Assembly (NCBI RefSeq): GCF_014874095.1
Contig: NZ_JADBEB010000001.1
Location: 2,046,001 to 2,110,000 of the forward strand
DNA: 64,000 bases
Origin: Plantactinospora soyae
Lineage (GTDB): Bacteria; Actinomycetota; Actinomycetes; Mycobacteriales; Micromonosporaceae
Direction: 5' to 3'
The position numbers were made by a program, and so were the translations under genes. Below are positions 25,588-34,997 of this stretch, in pieces. Numbering within the stretch: the first letter of the stretch is position 1; each line of letters begins with the position of its first letter. The notes below the pieces were generated by a model that saw only the letters and a program-made list of their open reading frames with translations, searched no databases and had not been told where the DNA came from.

Positions 25588-25811
25588 CGAGGCTCTCCCT
25601 CCGGGTCATGCCGATATGGTAAGTATGTCCTGATCGCGGGAATTCCTGGAGCGATCTGGATGTTCACCCTTCCGTACCCACGTGACCGGGTCCGTGGCTT
25701 GAACGGGTCATCGCGACTACGCTAGCTGTCGAACATTATTGGCCATGGACCGTCGCCCTTGCGTCCGGTTGTCAGGCCGGACGAGGATCACCACCCCCTC
25801 AGGAGAGCGCC

Positions 25812-26075
25812 GTGCCCAAGTCTCAGGTCCGCAAGAAGAAGGTGTACACGCCACCGACCGACGTCCGACCGACGTCGACCGCGGCGACGCGTAAGCCTAG
25901 CCCGGTGTGGTTGCCGGCCACCGCAGTCGCCTTGATCGTCTTCGGTATCGGCTGGCTGGTGGTTTTCTACCTGTCCGACATGCAGTACCCGGTCGCCACC
26001 TGGCGCTACTGGAACCTCGCTATCGGCTTCGGCGCGATGGTCGGCTCGCTCGGACTGCTCTCCCGCTGGCGCTGA
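25812..26075 (+). CDS. crgA: CrgA: cell division protein
   Basis: 87 residues. Basic N-terminus (MPKSQVRKKKVYTPP), two transmembrane helices (about 32-51 and 65-82) separated by YLSDMQYPVATWRYWN, which matches the conserved CrgA outer loop. CrgA recruits or stabilises the septal complex with FtsZ, FtsQ, FtsI and PbpA, and controls septation timing in Streptomyces. GTG start after AGGAGAG. The 224-bp gap to the divergent DUF881 gene should hold its promoter. Confidence 0.95.
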   Translation: MPKSQVRKKKVYTPPTDVRPTSTAATRKPSPVWLPATAVALIVFGIGWLVVFYLSDMQYPVATWRYWNLAIGFGAMVGSLGLLSRWR

Positions 26076-26505
26076 CCTCCGAGTTCACCCGCGCGGCGGG
26101 CACACCCGGCCGTGCCGGGTTCGCTGGCGTGCGGCGCAGGTTGCGGACCTGAGGAACAGCGTCGTACGCCACCTGCGAGTGGAAGGTTCGCGCCTCCCGG
26201 TCGCGTCTCCGCCCGGCGATTCGCCGCTCGGACGGCGGGTCCCGGGGTGACCCCGTGTCGCCGTTCCTCGGCGCCTCCGGGCGGGTGACGCCATGCTCCG
26301 ACCCTGGTCGGTGCCGCCTGGCCGACCGGCGGTACCGCCCGACGGCCTAGGGTGTCCGCAGGGTGGCGGCGGGCGCCACGAGGACGGCCACGTTACCAAC
26401 GAGTAACCTCGCCGCGTAGGCTGCACCCATCGCCGCCGCCGGTCGATGGACCGCCCGCCCGGCAGCGGACGGATCAGGCAGCAGCAGGACGGGGAGGCCA
26501 AGCGC
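26076..26505. other. Intergenic region before Fe-S oxidoreductase
   Basis: No gene supported. The open frames crossing this gap belong to other frames of the following gene. It contains a GTTAC-N6-GTAAC inverted repeat at 26392-26407 near its right end. Confidence 0.5.
26392..26407. promoter_or_regulatory. GTTAC-N6-GTAAC operator-like site
   Basis: A near-perfect dyad (GTTAC CAACGA GTAAC), one helical turn between arms, about 100 bp before the Fe-S oxidoreductase start. TTAC-N6-GTAA dyads are typical of TetR-type operators in actinobacterial lipid-metabolism genes. The cognate regulator is not in view. Confidence 0.4.
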
Positions 26506-28683
26506 ATGGGCAGCGTCCAGATCGTCACCACGGTCCTCGCCGCCGGCATCACCGCGGTAGCGGTATGGCTGGCGACGCGCGCGGTGCTGCGGATGACGGC
26601 GGTGATCCGGCGGGGGCAACCAGACCCGGAGCGGTTCGCCGACAAGGGCGTCCGGGCCAGGAACATGCTGGTCGAGACCGTCGGCCACACCCGGATGCTG
26701 CGCTGGGGTGTGGTGGGCGCCGCGCACTGGTTCGTCATGGTGGCCTTCGTCGTCCTCTCCCTGCTGGTGCTGGAGGCGTACTTCGAGGTCGTCAGCCCGA
26801 CCGGTGGGCTTCCGGTGCTCGGACACTGGGTCGTCTACGGCCTGGTCACCGAGGTGATCGGCGTCCTCGGGGTGGTCGGCATCCTGGTGCTGATCGCCAT
26901 CAGGCTGGCCAACCGGCCGGGTAATCCGGAGCGGCGGTCGCGGTTCACCGGCTCCACCATGTGGCAGGGCTACTTCGTCGAAGCCGTCGTGCTCGCCGTA
27001 CTGGTCTGCGGATTCCTGATCCGGGGATTCAAGGTCGCCACGGACCACTTCGAGTTTCCCCTCTGGGCCACCCCGGTCAGCCACGCCGTCGGCAGCCTGT
27101 TGCCGGATGCGGCGGCCGGCGTCAGCGTCACCGCTGCGGTGAAGATCGCCATCTCCATGACCTGGGTGATCGTCATCGCGCTGAACGTGACGATGGGGGT
27201 GGCCTGGCACCGGTTCGCCGCGTTCTTCAACATCTTCTTCAAGCGCGACCCCGCCGGGCCGGCATCCGGCCTCGGCGCACTGCGCCCGATGATGAGCGGG
27301 GGCAAGCCGCTCGACTTCGAGGAGGCGGACCCCGAGTCCGACCAGTTCGGAGTGGCCCAGGTCGAGCAGTTCACCTGGAAGGGCCTGCTCGACTTCACCA
27401 CCTGCACCGAGTGCGGCCGCTGCCAGTCGCAGTGCCCGGCCTGGAACACCGGCAAGCCGCTGTCGCCGAAGCTCCTGGTGCTGTCGCTGCGCGACCACGC
27501 GTACGCCAAGGCGCCGTATTTGCTGGGCGGTGGTGGCAAGGACCTGTCCGGCGAGGAGAAGGCGACCGCCGCGCAGCTCGCGCACATGGACGTACTCTCG
27601 CTGGCGGAGGCGAACCGGCCGCTGATCGGCGGCGCGGAGGAACTCGGGATCATCGATCCGGACGTGCTCTGGTCCTGCACCACCTGCGGCGCCTGCGTCG
27701 AGCAGTGCCCGGTGGACATCGAGCACGTCGACCACATCGTCGACATGCGTCGCTACCAGGTGCTGATCGAGTCGAGCTTCCCGTCCGAGGCCGGCGTGAT
27801 GCTGCGCAACCTGGAGAACAAGGGCAACCCGTGGGGAGCGCCGCCGAACACCCGGGAGGACTGGACCAAGGGCCTGGACTTCGAGGTGCCCCGGGTCGGC
27901 GAGGTCGACGACTTCGAGTACCTCTTCTGGGTCGGCTGCGCGGGAGCGTTCGAGGACCGGGCCAAGAAGACCAGCCGGGCGGTGGCCACCCTGCTGCACG
28001 AGGCCGGGGTCGACTTCGCCATCCTCGGCGAGGGCGAGACCTGCACCGGTGACCCGGCCCGGCGGATCGGCAACGAGTTCATCTTCCAGATGCTGGCGCA
28101 GCAGAACGTGGAGACGCTGAACGAGGCGTTCGGCGACCGCGAGCCGGCCAAGCGCAAGATCGTCGCCACCTGTCCGCACTGCTTCAACACCCTCGGCAAC
28201 GAGTACGGGCAGCTCGGCGGGGACTTCGAGGTCGTACACCACACGCAGTTGCTAGCCCAACTGGTCTCGGCCGGCCGGCTCACCCCGGTCCAGCCGGTGG
28301 AGGGCTCGTTGACGTACCACGACCCGTGCTACCTGGGTCGGCATAACCGGGTGTTCACGCCGCCACGCGAGGTGCTCGGGGCGGCGGCGGCCGACGGGGT
28401 GACCGAGATGCCCCGCAACCAGGAGCGGTCGTTCTGCTGCGGCGCGGGTGGCGCCCGGATGTGGATGGAGGAGCGGATCGGCAAGCGGATCAACGTCGAC
28501 CGCGTCGAGGAGGCCATCTCCACTGGTGCCCGGACCATCGCGGTCGGCTGCCCGTTCTGCAGCACGATGCTCAGCGACGGCGTCAACGGCAAGGAGGCGG
28601 CCGACCAGGTCGAGGTGGTCGACGTCGCCACCGTGCTGCTCCGGTCCGTACGGCCGAACCCGGAACCGGCCACGCCCGCCTGA
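26506..28683 (+). CDS. Membrane-bound heterodisulfide-reductase-like Fe-S oxidoreductase
   Basis: 725 residues. The N-terminal half has about five to six transmembrane helices. Two [4Fe-4S] motifs start at Cys300 (CTECGRCQSQCP) and Cys391 (CTTCGACVEQCP). Two CCG domains follow, with CPHCFNTLGNEYGQLGG and DPCYLGRHN/FCCGAGGARMWMEE. It matches the Rv0338c-type iron-sulfur reductase of mycobacteria, thought to pass electrons, perhaps from acyl-CoA dehydrogenase/ETF, to the quinone pool. The start at 26506 follows GGGGAGG. Precise donor unknown. Confidence 0.92.
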   Translation: MGSVQIVTTVLAAGITAVAVWLATRAVLRMTAVIRRGQPDPERFADKGVRARNMLVETVGHTRMLRWGVVGAAHWFVMVAFVVLSLLVLEAYFEVVSPTGGLPVLGHWVVYGLVTEVIGVLGVVGILVLIAIRLANRPGNPERRSRFTGSTMWQGYFVEAVVLAVLVCGFLIRGFKVATDHFEFPLWATPVSHAVGSLLPDAAAGVSVTAAVKIAISMTWVIVIALNVTMGVAWHRFAAFFNIFFKRDPAGPASGLGALRPMMSGGKPLDFEEADPESDQFGVAQVEQFTWKGLLDFTTCTECGRCQSQCPAWNTGKPLSPKLLVLSLRDHAYAKAPYLLGGGGKDLSGEEKATAAQLAHMDVLSLAEANRPLIGGAEELGIIDPDVLWSCTTCGACVEQCPVDIEHVDHIVDMRRYQVLIESSFPSEAGVMLRNLENKGNPWGAPPNTREDWTKGLDFEVPRVGEVDDFEYLFWVGCAGAFEDRAKKTSRAVATLLHEAGVDFAILGEGETCTGDPARRIGNEFIFQMLAQQNVETLNEAFGDREPAKRKIVATCPHCFNTLGNEYGQLGGDFEVVHHTQLLAQLVSAGRLTPVQPVEGSLTYHDPCYLGRHNRVFTPPREVLGAAAADGVTEMPRNQERSFCCGAGGARMWMEERIGKRINVDRVEEAISTGARTIAVGCPFCSTMLSDGVNGKEAADQVEVVDVATVLLRSVRPNPEPATPA

Positions 28684-28892
28684 GCCGCCGAGCCCCGGTG
28701 CGTACCTCCAACAGCTCCGCGGCGCCCGTACCAGGCACGTCCCGGCGCCAGGCTGTGGAAAACCACACCACCGGCCGAGGGCATGCCCCATTGGATGGCG
28801 GGGCCGACACCACCTAGCGTCGGAGGCATGACGACCAACCGAGCGTGTCCGGGGCATGACCCGGTCGCCCATCCAGCGGTCGCGCGCCTGGC

Positions 28893-30032
28893 ATGAGCGG
28901 TGTACGGGTCTGGATCAGGTCGGTTGCGGGGATCGGTCTGGGCGCGGCCACCGCGACACTCGGCCTCTGCTATCTCGCCGTCGCGGCCGTCGGGTACCCC
29001 GCCCTGGCCAGGGCCCCACAGCTCCGCCGGCATCTGGGCGGGCTCGCCCGCCGGGTCGCCGAGTACGACCGGCGGAGGGTCGAGCGGTTCCTGGGCGACA
29101 GTCCGGCCGGCGTGGTCAGCGATGCCCGTGCGCTGGGCTACCTCGCCGTACGGCTGCCGCTCGGCGTGCTCGGCGGGATCGTGCTGTTCCTGATGTTGTA
29201 CGGCACGGGAGTGATGTGCGCCGTACTCGTCGGCTGGCTCATCGGACGTCCGGTGGACGGGATCGAGGCCACGCCGCTGATCGTGACGTACATCGGGGTC
29301 TTCGCCCTGGTTCTGCTGTTCCTCGCCGTGCAGGGCGTCATCGGCGTCGCGGCGCTGGATCGGCGGCTCGCCCGGGCCATGCTCGGGCCGACCGACCGGG
29401 CGGCCTACCAGCGGCGGATCACCGAACTGGCCACCAGCCGGGCCGGAGTGGTGGCGGCGGTCGACGCCGAGCGCCGGCGAATCGAACGGGACCTGCACGA
29501 CGGCGTACAGCAGAGGTTGGTCGCCCTGGGCATGCTGGTCGGCCGGGCCCGGCGCAGCGGTGACCCCGCGAAGGCCGCGGAACTGCTGCGTCAGGCGCAC
29601 GAGGAGTCCGGGCGGGCCCTCGACGAACTCCGGGAGGTGGCCTGGCGGGTCTATCCGACCGCGCTGGACAACCTGGGGCTGGCCGATGCGCTGGACCGGG
29701 TCGCGGAGCGGGCCGGGCTGCCGGTCCGGATCGACTACCGGCTCACCGGACGGCCGCCGCGCCCGGTCGAGACCGCCGCGTACTTCGTGATCTCCGAGGC
29801 GGTGACCAACGCGGCCAAGCACGCCCGCGCCAGCCGGGTCGAGGTCGCGGTCACCGCCCGGGAGGGCTGGCTCGTCGTCGAGGTCCGCGACGACGGCATC
29901 GGCGGCGCCGACCCGGCCGGCGGCGGGCTGTCGGGGCTGGCGCGCCGGGTCGCCGCCCAGGACGGCCGGCTCCGGGTGGAGAGCCCACCGGCCGGGCCGA
30001 CCAGCGTCGTCGCGGAGTTGCCGTGCGGGTGA
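28893..30032 (+). CDS. NarL-type sensor histidine kinase
   Basis: 379 residues. Two to four N-terminal membrane segments (about 8-40 and 88-150), a HisKA_3 dimerisation domain with phospho-His in ERDLHDGVQQRLVALG, and an HATPase domain (about 285-378) with NAAKHA and DDGIGGADPAGGGLSGL. It autophosphorylates on a membrane-associated cue and passes phosphate to the response regulator whose GTG overlaps its 3' end by 10 nt. Signal unknown. Confidence 0.93.
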   Translation: MSGVRVWIRSVAGIGLGAATATLGLCYLAVAAVGYPALARAPQLRRHLGGLARRVAEYDRRRVERFLGDSPAGVVSDARALGYLAVRLPLGVLGGIVLFLMLYGTGVMCAVLVGWLIGRPVDGIEATPLIVTYIGVFALVLLFLAVQGVIGVAALDRRLARAMLGPTDRAAYQRRITELATSRAGVVAAVDAERRRIERDLHDGVQQRLVALGMLVGRARRSGDPAKAAELLRQAHEESGRALDELREVAWRVYPTALDNLGLADALDRVAERAGLPVRIDYRLTGRPPRPVETAAYFVISEAVTNAAKHARASRVEVAVTAREGWLVVEVRDDGIGGADPAGGGLSGLARRVAAQDGRLRVESPPAGPTSVVAELPCG

Positions 30033-30667
30033 TCCTGGCCGAGGACTCGACCCTGCTCCGGGAAGGGCTGGTCCGGCTGCTCGTCGAGGAGGGGCACGAG
30101 GTCACGGCCGCGGTCGGCGACGCGGTCGCCCTGCTGGCGGCCGTCGCGGCGGATCCGCCGGACGCGGTGGTCGCCGACGTACGGATGCCGCCGACCCACA
30201 CCGACGAGGGGCTGCGCGCCGCGTTGGAGATCCGCCGTCGCTGGCCCGCCGTCGGGGTACTGGTGCTCTCCCAGTACGTCGAGAAGCGTTACACCGTGGA
30301 GCTGCTGACCAGTCAGAGCGCCGGAGTCGGGTACCTGTTGAAGGACCGGGTGGCCCAGGTCGGCGAGTTCCTCGACGCGCTCACCCGGGTGGGCGACGGC
30401 GGAGCCGCCTTCGACCCCGAGGTGGTACGCCAACTGCTGGCCCGGACCAGCCACACCGACCCGCTGAGCCGGCTGACCGAGCGGGAGCGGGCCGTGCTCG
30501 ACCATATGGCGCAGGGGCACACCAACGCCACCATCGCCGAGCACCTGCACGTCTCGCAGAGCGCCGTCGAGAAGCACGTGAACGCGATCTTCGACAAGCT
30601 CGACCTGGCGCACGTCACCGGGTACAGCCGCCGGGTCCTCGCGGTCCTGCGCTACCTCGGCGACTGA
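30023..30667 (+). CDS. NarL/FixJ-family response regulator
   Basis: 214 residues. A receiver domain (about 1-120) with acidic pocket ED near the start, phospho-Asp in VVADVRMPP and the conserved Lys in LLKDR. A LuxR-type helix-turn-helix (about 150-210) with LTERERAVLDHMAQGHTNA and VEKHVNAIFDKL. Pairs with the overlapping histidine kinase. Targets unknown. Confidence 0.95.
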   Translation: MRVILAEDSTLLREGLVRLLVEEGHEVTAAVGDAVALLAAVAADPPDAVVADVRMPPTHTDEGLRAALEIRRRWPAVGVLVLSQYVEKRYTVELLTSQSAGVGYLLKDRVAQVGEFLDALTRVGDGGAAFDPEVVRQLLARTSHTDPLSRLTERERAVLDHMAQGHTNATIAEHLHVSQSAVEKHVNAIFDKLDLAHVTGYSRRVLAVLRYLGD

Positions 30668-30674
30668 AGCTGCA

Positions 30675-30722
30675 AGGAAGGGCCCCCTGTTATCGCTTTT
30701 TGTAGATGCGGGGGCCCTTCCT
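30675..30722. terminator. Bidirectional hairpin, copy 2 of a repeat family
   Basis: Arms AGGAAGGGCCCCC (30675-30687) and its complement (30710-30722), with a loop containing TTATCGCTTTTTGTAGA. It lies between the convergent response regulator and DedA genes. Same core as copies at 5403 and 58028. Confidence 0.85.
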
Positions 30723-30728
30723 AACCGG

Positions 30729-31397
30729 TCACATCCGGTGCCGGCTGCGTACCCGGTCGCGTCGGGTCAGCCGGGCGACCACGAACCAGCCGACCACGAC
30801 CACGACGGCGACGATGACGACCTTCTGGAACAGTCCGGCGTACTCCTCGACCAGGTGCCAGTTCTCGCCGAGCAGGTAGCCGGCCAGCACGAAGACCGTG
30901 TTCCAGATCAGGCTGCCGAGGGCAGTGCAGGCCAGGAAGGTCCGCAGCCGCATCCGTTCGATACCGGCCGGAATGGAGATCAGACTGCGGAAGATCGGGA
31001 TCATCCGACCGAGGAACACGGTCTTGACGCCGTGCCGGAGGAACCACGCCTCGGTACGGTCCACGTCGGCGAGCTTGACCAGCGGGATCCGGGCGGCGAG
31101 CGCCCGGGTACGGTCCCGGCCGAGCAACGCGCCGAGATAGTAGAGCGCGAGGGCCCCGACCACCGAGCCGAGCGTGGTCCAGAAGATCGCCGACCAGAGG
31201 CTCATCTCGCCCTGACTCGCGGCGAAGCCGGCCAGCGGCAGGATGATCTCGCTGGGCAGCGGCGGGAAGAGGTTCTCCAGGGCCACCGCCAATCCCGCTC
31301 CCGGGGCGCCCAGGGTGTCCATCAGGTCGGTCGCCCATTCGGCGATCCCGGTCAGCGGTGCGGGCTCGGCGGCGAGTGGGTCCGTAGCAGTGATCAT
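30729..31397 (-). CDS. DedA family membrane protein
   Basis: About 222 residues and five to six hydrophobic segments, including re-entrant-like parts. DedA signatures: ENLFPPLPSEIILPLAGF, GALLGRDRTR, FLRHGVKTVFLGRMIPIFRSLISIPAG, and a late TALGSLIWNTVF. DedA (VTT-domain) proteins flip undecaprenyl phosphate or other lipids. The ATG at 31397 is used; the longer frame upstream is Arg/Pro-rich. No operon partner on this strand. Confidence 0.93.
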   Translation of the reverse strand: MITATDPLAAEPAPLTGIAEWATDLMDTLGAPGAGLAVALENLFPPLPSEIILPLAGFAASQGEMSLWSAIFWTTLGSVVGALALYYLGALLGRDRTRALAARIPLVKLADVDRTEAWFLRHGVKTVFLGRMIPIFRSLISIPAGIERMRLRTFLACTALGSLIWNTVFVLAGYLLGENWHLVEEYAGLFQKVVIVAVVVVVGWFVVARLTRRDRVRSRHRM

Positions 31398-31624
31398 GAC
31401 TTCGACGCTAGTCGTTGGCACCTGCGTAAACCCTGGGGAGTGGCGCCGGGCCGGTTGCCGCGCACCACAGTCACGGACTGCGGTGAACCACACACGCCGT
31501 TCGCTCGTACCTTGCTGGTGTCGGGAAGGCTGACGCTCGCCGATGGATCGAGGTCGGCCACAATCGACCGGAGTCGCGATCACATCGATCGAGTTCCAGA
31601 AGATCACGAGGGGGCGGACGGCGC

Positions 31625-32407
31625 GTGGTGGAGGATGCACCGACGGGGACGGCTGCGGAGGCGACCGGACGTCACCGGGCCAACCGCTCGGCCGGCGGGA
31701 CCGGGCCGGCGGGGAAGGCGACCGGGGCGGTGGACCGGGCGACCGGGGCGGTGGACCGGCGGGCCCGGTCCGGGCGTGGACTGCGGCTGACGGCGATCCT
31801 GGGACTCGGCCTCGGGCTGCTGGTCCTCGCCATCCCGGCCGGGGCGAGCGTGCTGCGACCGTACGTCTGGGGTGGTGATTCCGGGCCGGAGGCCGCGGTG
31901 CCGGTCGCGGTCGCCAGCCCGCCGGCGGCCTCCCCGCCGACGCAGGAGGCCGGACCGACGCCGAGCGGTACGCCGGAGCTCTCCCCGTCCCCGACCACGT
32001 CGCCGTCGGCACCGCCCGCGACCGGCACTCCGACCACGTCGCCGTCGGTCCGGCCCGTTCCGACCCGGACGGCGCTGCCGGGGGTCACCCCGCCGCTGGC
32101 TCCGGGCGGTACGTCGAATCCGCCGGCCGCCCAGCTGCCGCCCCCGCCCGCGCCGCCGGAGCCGGTGCTGCTCGGTCCCGACGGCCGGGACGAGCTGGCG
32201 CAGATGATGGACCGGTACTGCGACCGGCACGTCGGCGGTACGAGCTGGGCGGACCCGCGCGGCGACGGCCGGTGGGAGTGCCAGCGGCTGCTGCTGTCGT
32301 CCCGCACGGTCGACATGGACACCGCCTGCCGGGACACCTACGGCGACGGAGCCTTCGCCCGCAACGACGGTGGGGACGCCTTCGACTGGCGCTGTTTCCG
32401 ACGCTGA
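31625..32407 (+). CDS. Membrane-anchored Pro/Thr/Ser-rich protein with Cys-containing C-terminus
   Basis: 260 residues. A basic cytoplasmic lead, one transmembrane helix (about 53-75, LTAILGLGLGLLVLAIPAGAS), a long Pro/Ser/Thr linker (about 90-180), and a compact C-terminal module (about 185-260) with four Cys residues (YCDRH, WECQRL, TACRDTY, WRCFRR) likely forming two disulfides outside the cell. The module resembles small secreted actinobacterial domains of unknown function. GTG start. No informative neighbours. Confidence 0.8.
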   Translation: MVEDAPTGTAAEATGRHRANRSAGGTGPAGKATGAVDRATGAVDRRARSGRGLRLTAILGLGLGLLVLAIPAGASVLRPYVWGGDSGPEAAVPVAVASPPAASPPTQEAGPTPSGTPELSPSPTTSPSAPPATGTPTTSPSVRPVPTRTALPGVTPPLAPGGTSNPPAAQLPPPPAPPEPVLLGPDGRDELAQMMDRYCDRHVGGTSWADPRGDGRWECQRLLLSSRTVDMDTACRDTYGDGAFARNDGGDAFDWRCFRR

Positions 32408-32494
32408 CCGGGCGGGGCGCTCGATGGCTGGTCGGGCCGGTACTCTGCTCGATTATCCCGGGCGGGACGCAACCACGGTCGAGGTGAACCGAAC

Positions 32495-33835
32495 ATCGAC
32501 GCCCTACTTCTGACCACACTGCTGCCACTGGTCGGATTTCTGCTGTTGACCGGCGGCAACGCGTTCTTCGTAGCGGCCGAGTTCGCGCTGGTCACCGTCG
32601 ACCGGGCGGAGTTGGAGCGGCGTGCCGCCGAGGGCGACCGCCGGGCCGCCACCGTACGCAAGGCCCTGCGCGAACTCTCCTTCCAGCTCTCCGGTGCCCA
32701 GCTCGGCATCACCATCACCGCCCTGCTCACCGGCTACCTCGCAGAACCGGCGCTGGCGAAGCTCTTCACGCCGGTGCTCCGGCCGATCGCCGGGGACGCG
32801 ACCGGGCGGATCACCCCGTTGCTGGCGCTGGCGCTGGCCACCCTGCTCTCGATGCTCTTCGGCGAGCTGGTGCCGAAGAATGCCGCGCTGGCCCGGCCGA
32901 TGCCGGTCGCGCTGGCCACCGCCGCGCCGATGCGGACCTTCTCCCGGGTCTGCGGCTGGTTGATCCGGGCCCTGAACAACTCGGCGAACTGGCTGGTCCG
33001 CCGGCTCGGGGTGGAGCCGCAGGAGGAGCTGGCCAGCGCCCGGTCGCCGGAGGAACTGGGTCTGCTGGCGGCGATCTCGGCCAAGGCCGGCGCCCTGCCC
33101 CGGGAGACCGCGATGCTGCTGCAACGCACGATCCGGTTCGGCGACAAGCGGGCCGCGGAGGCGATGACCCCCCGGGTCGACGTGGTCGCACTCCGGGCCG
33201 GTGCCTCGGTCGCGGAGCTGCTGGCGCTGGCGCAGCAGACCGGCCGTACCCGGTTTCCGGTCTACGAGGACACCGTCGACCTGGTGACCGGGGTGGCCGG
33301 GGTCCCCGACGCGCTGGGCGTACCGCCGAAGGACCGGGCCGGTACGACGGTGGGCTCGGTGGCCCGGGAACCGGTGTACGTACCGGAGAGCCTGGACCTC
33401 GACGGCGTCCTCGCCGCGCTGCGCGCCGCCGGTGCCGACCTGGCCATCGTGGTGGACGAGTACGGCGGCACGGACGGCGTGGTGACCGTCGAGGACCTGG
33501 TGGAGGAGCTGGTCGGGGAGATCGCCGACGAGTTCGACCCGGACGCGATGCCCGACAGCCCGGGTGAGCTGACGGCGCCGGGCGGGGACCGGACGGTACT
33601 CGTCGACGGGGTGCTGCGCGAGGACGAGCTGGCCGAACAGGTCGGCTTCCGGCTGCCCGAGGGGCCGTACGAGACCCTGGCCGGGTTCCTGCTGGCCCGG
33701 CTCGGGCACATTCCGGTGGCCGGCGAGACCGTGCGGGAGCAGGGTTTCGAGTTCACCGTGGTCGAGGTGGACCGGCACCGGATCGAGCAGGTTCGGGTGG
33801 TCCGCCCGGAGGAGCCCGGCGATCGCCGTGACTAA
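32495..33835 (+). CDS. CNNM/CBS-domain membrane protein (hemolysin C-like)
   Basis: About 430-447 residues. A CNNM domain with four membrane segments (NAFFVAAEFALVTVDRAEL), two CBS domains (about 215-330) and a CorC/HlyC C-terminal domain (about 350-425). Such proteins are linked to Mg/Co transport and homeostasis. The start is uncertain: the first usual start codon in frame is TTG 32546, which would remove most of the first helix. The helix codes from an ATC at 32495, eight bases after GAGGTGA, with no ATG/GTG between. The stop overlaps the paralogue at 33828. Confidence 0.85.
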   Translation: MDALLLTTLLPLVGFLLLTGGNAFFVAAEFALVTVDRAELERRAAEGDRRAATVRKALRELSFQLSGAQLGITITALLTGYLAEPALAKLFTPVLRPIAGDATGRITPLLALALATLLSMLFGELVPKNAALARPMPVALATAAPMRTFSRVCGWLIRALNNSANWLVRRLGVEPQEELASARSPEELGLLAAISAKAGALPRETAMLLQRTIRFGDKRAAEAMTPRVDVVALRAGASVAELLALAQQTGRTRFPVYEDTVDLVTGVAGVPDALGVPPKDRAGTTVGSVAREPVYVPESLDLDGVLAALRAAGADLAIVVDEYGGTDGVVTVEDLVEELVGEIADEFDPDAMPDSPGELTAPGGDRTVLVDGVLREDELAEQVGFRLPEGPYETLAGFLLARLGHIPVAGETVREQGFEFTVVEVDRHRIEQVRVVRPEEPGDRRD

Positions 33836-34874
33836 CCTGCTGATCACCGTCGGGCTGCTGCTCGGCAACGCCTTCTTCGTGGGCAGCGAGTTCGCGTTGA
33901 TCGCGTCGCGACGTACCGTGATCGAGCCGTTGGCGGCCGGCTCCAAACGGGCCCGGATGGCGCTGTCGGCGATGAACCAGATCCCGCTGATGATCGCGGG
34001 CGCCCAGCTCGGTATCACCATCTGCTCGCTCGGCCTGGGTGCGATCGCCGAGCCGGCGATCGCACACCTGCTGGAGAACCCGATCCACGCGCTGGGGATG
34101 CCGGAGCGGGCGGTGCATCCGGTCGCCTTCGTGATCGCGCTGGGCCTGGTCGTCTTCCTGCACACGGTGATCGGCGAGATGGTGCCGAAGAACATCACCC
34201 TGGCCGGTCCTGAGCGGTCCGCGCTCTGGCTGGGGCCGGCGATGCTGGCGTTCTGCGTGGCGACCAAGCCGCTGCTGCTGGCGATGAAGTGGGCCTCCGC
34301 GCGGATCCTGCGGTTCTGGCGGATCGAGGCGACCGACGCGGTGAAGACGGTGTTCACCGCCGAGGAACTGGCCGGACTGGTCTCGCAGGCGCGTACCGAG
34401 GGGCTGCTCGGCTCGGAGGAGCATGCCCGGATCACCGGCGCGCTCGCCCTGCACCGCCGTACCGCCGGGGACGCGCTGCGGCCGTGGGCGACGGTGACCA
34501 CGGTCGCCGAGGACGTCTCACCGGCCTCACTGGAGGTACTGGCCACCCGGACCGGGCGGTCCCGGTTTCCGGTGGTCCAGCGGTCCACCCGCCGGGTGCT
34601 GGGCTTCGTGCACGTCAAGGACATCCTGGGGTACGAGGGTGTGGCGCGCACGGCGGCGGTGCCGGCCGACCTGCTGCGTCCGCTGGCCGTGGTGCCACCG
34701 GATCGCACCCTGGCCGACCTGCTGCTGGCGATGCGCCGGGAGCGCCGACACATGGTGCTGGTCAGTGACGGGCGGGTGCCGATGGGTGTGGTCACGCTCG
34801 ACGACGTGCTGACCGCCGTCGTCGGTGCCGGCGCGGAGCCGGGCGGCGTAGGGCAGCAGCCGGCGCCGGCCTGA
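33828..34874 (+). CDS. CNNM/CBS-domain membrane protein, paralogue
   Basis: 348 residues. A CNNM domain with NAFFVGSEFALIASRRTVIE and GEMVPKNITLAGPER, then a pair of CBS domains (about 215-335). It lacks the CorC/HlyC C-terminal domain of the upstream gene. GTG start, overlapping that gene by 8 nt. Tandem long/short CNNM pairs are common in actinobacteria and may form heteromers for divalent-cation efflux. Exact ion unknown. Confidence 0.92.
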   Translation: MTNLLITVGLLLGNAFFVGSEFALIASRRTVIEPLAAGSKRARMALSAMNQIPLMIAGAQLGITICSLGLGAIAEPAIAHLLENPIHALGMPERAVHPVAFVIALGLVVFLHTVIGEMVPKNITLAGPERSALWLGPAMLAFCVATKPLLLAMKWASARILRFWRIEATDAVKTVFTAEELAGLVSQARTEGLLGSEEHARITGALALHRRTAGDALRPWATVTTVAEDVSPASLEVLATRTGRSRFPVVQRSTRRVLGFVHVKDILGYEGVARTAAVPADLLRPLAVVPPDRTLADLLLAMRRERRHMVLVSDGRVPMGVVTLDDVLTAVVGAGAEPGGVGQQPAPA

Positions 34875-34890
34875 GCTCCGGCCGCGCCGC

Positions 34891-34950
34891 CGGACCTCGT
34901 TGACGCCCGTCGGACCTCGCCGACCCGCGCCGGACCTCGCCGACGCGGGT
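34891..34950. repeat. Three tandem 20-bp units
   Basis: CGGACCTCG-starting units at 34891-34910, 34911-34930 and 34931-34950 in the 123-bp gap between convergent genes. The first differs more than the last two. No hairpin of the 5403 type here. Confidence 0.75.
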
Positions 34951-34997
34951 CCGGGGCCCGCCGCGTGGCGAGCCCCGGACGTGTCGAGCGGATCGGA

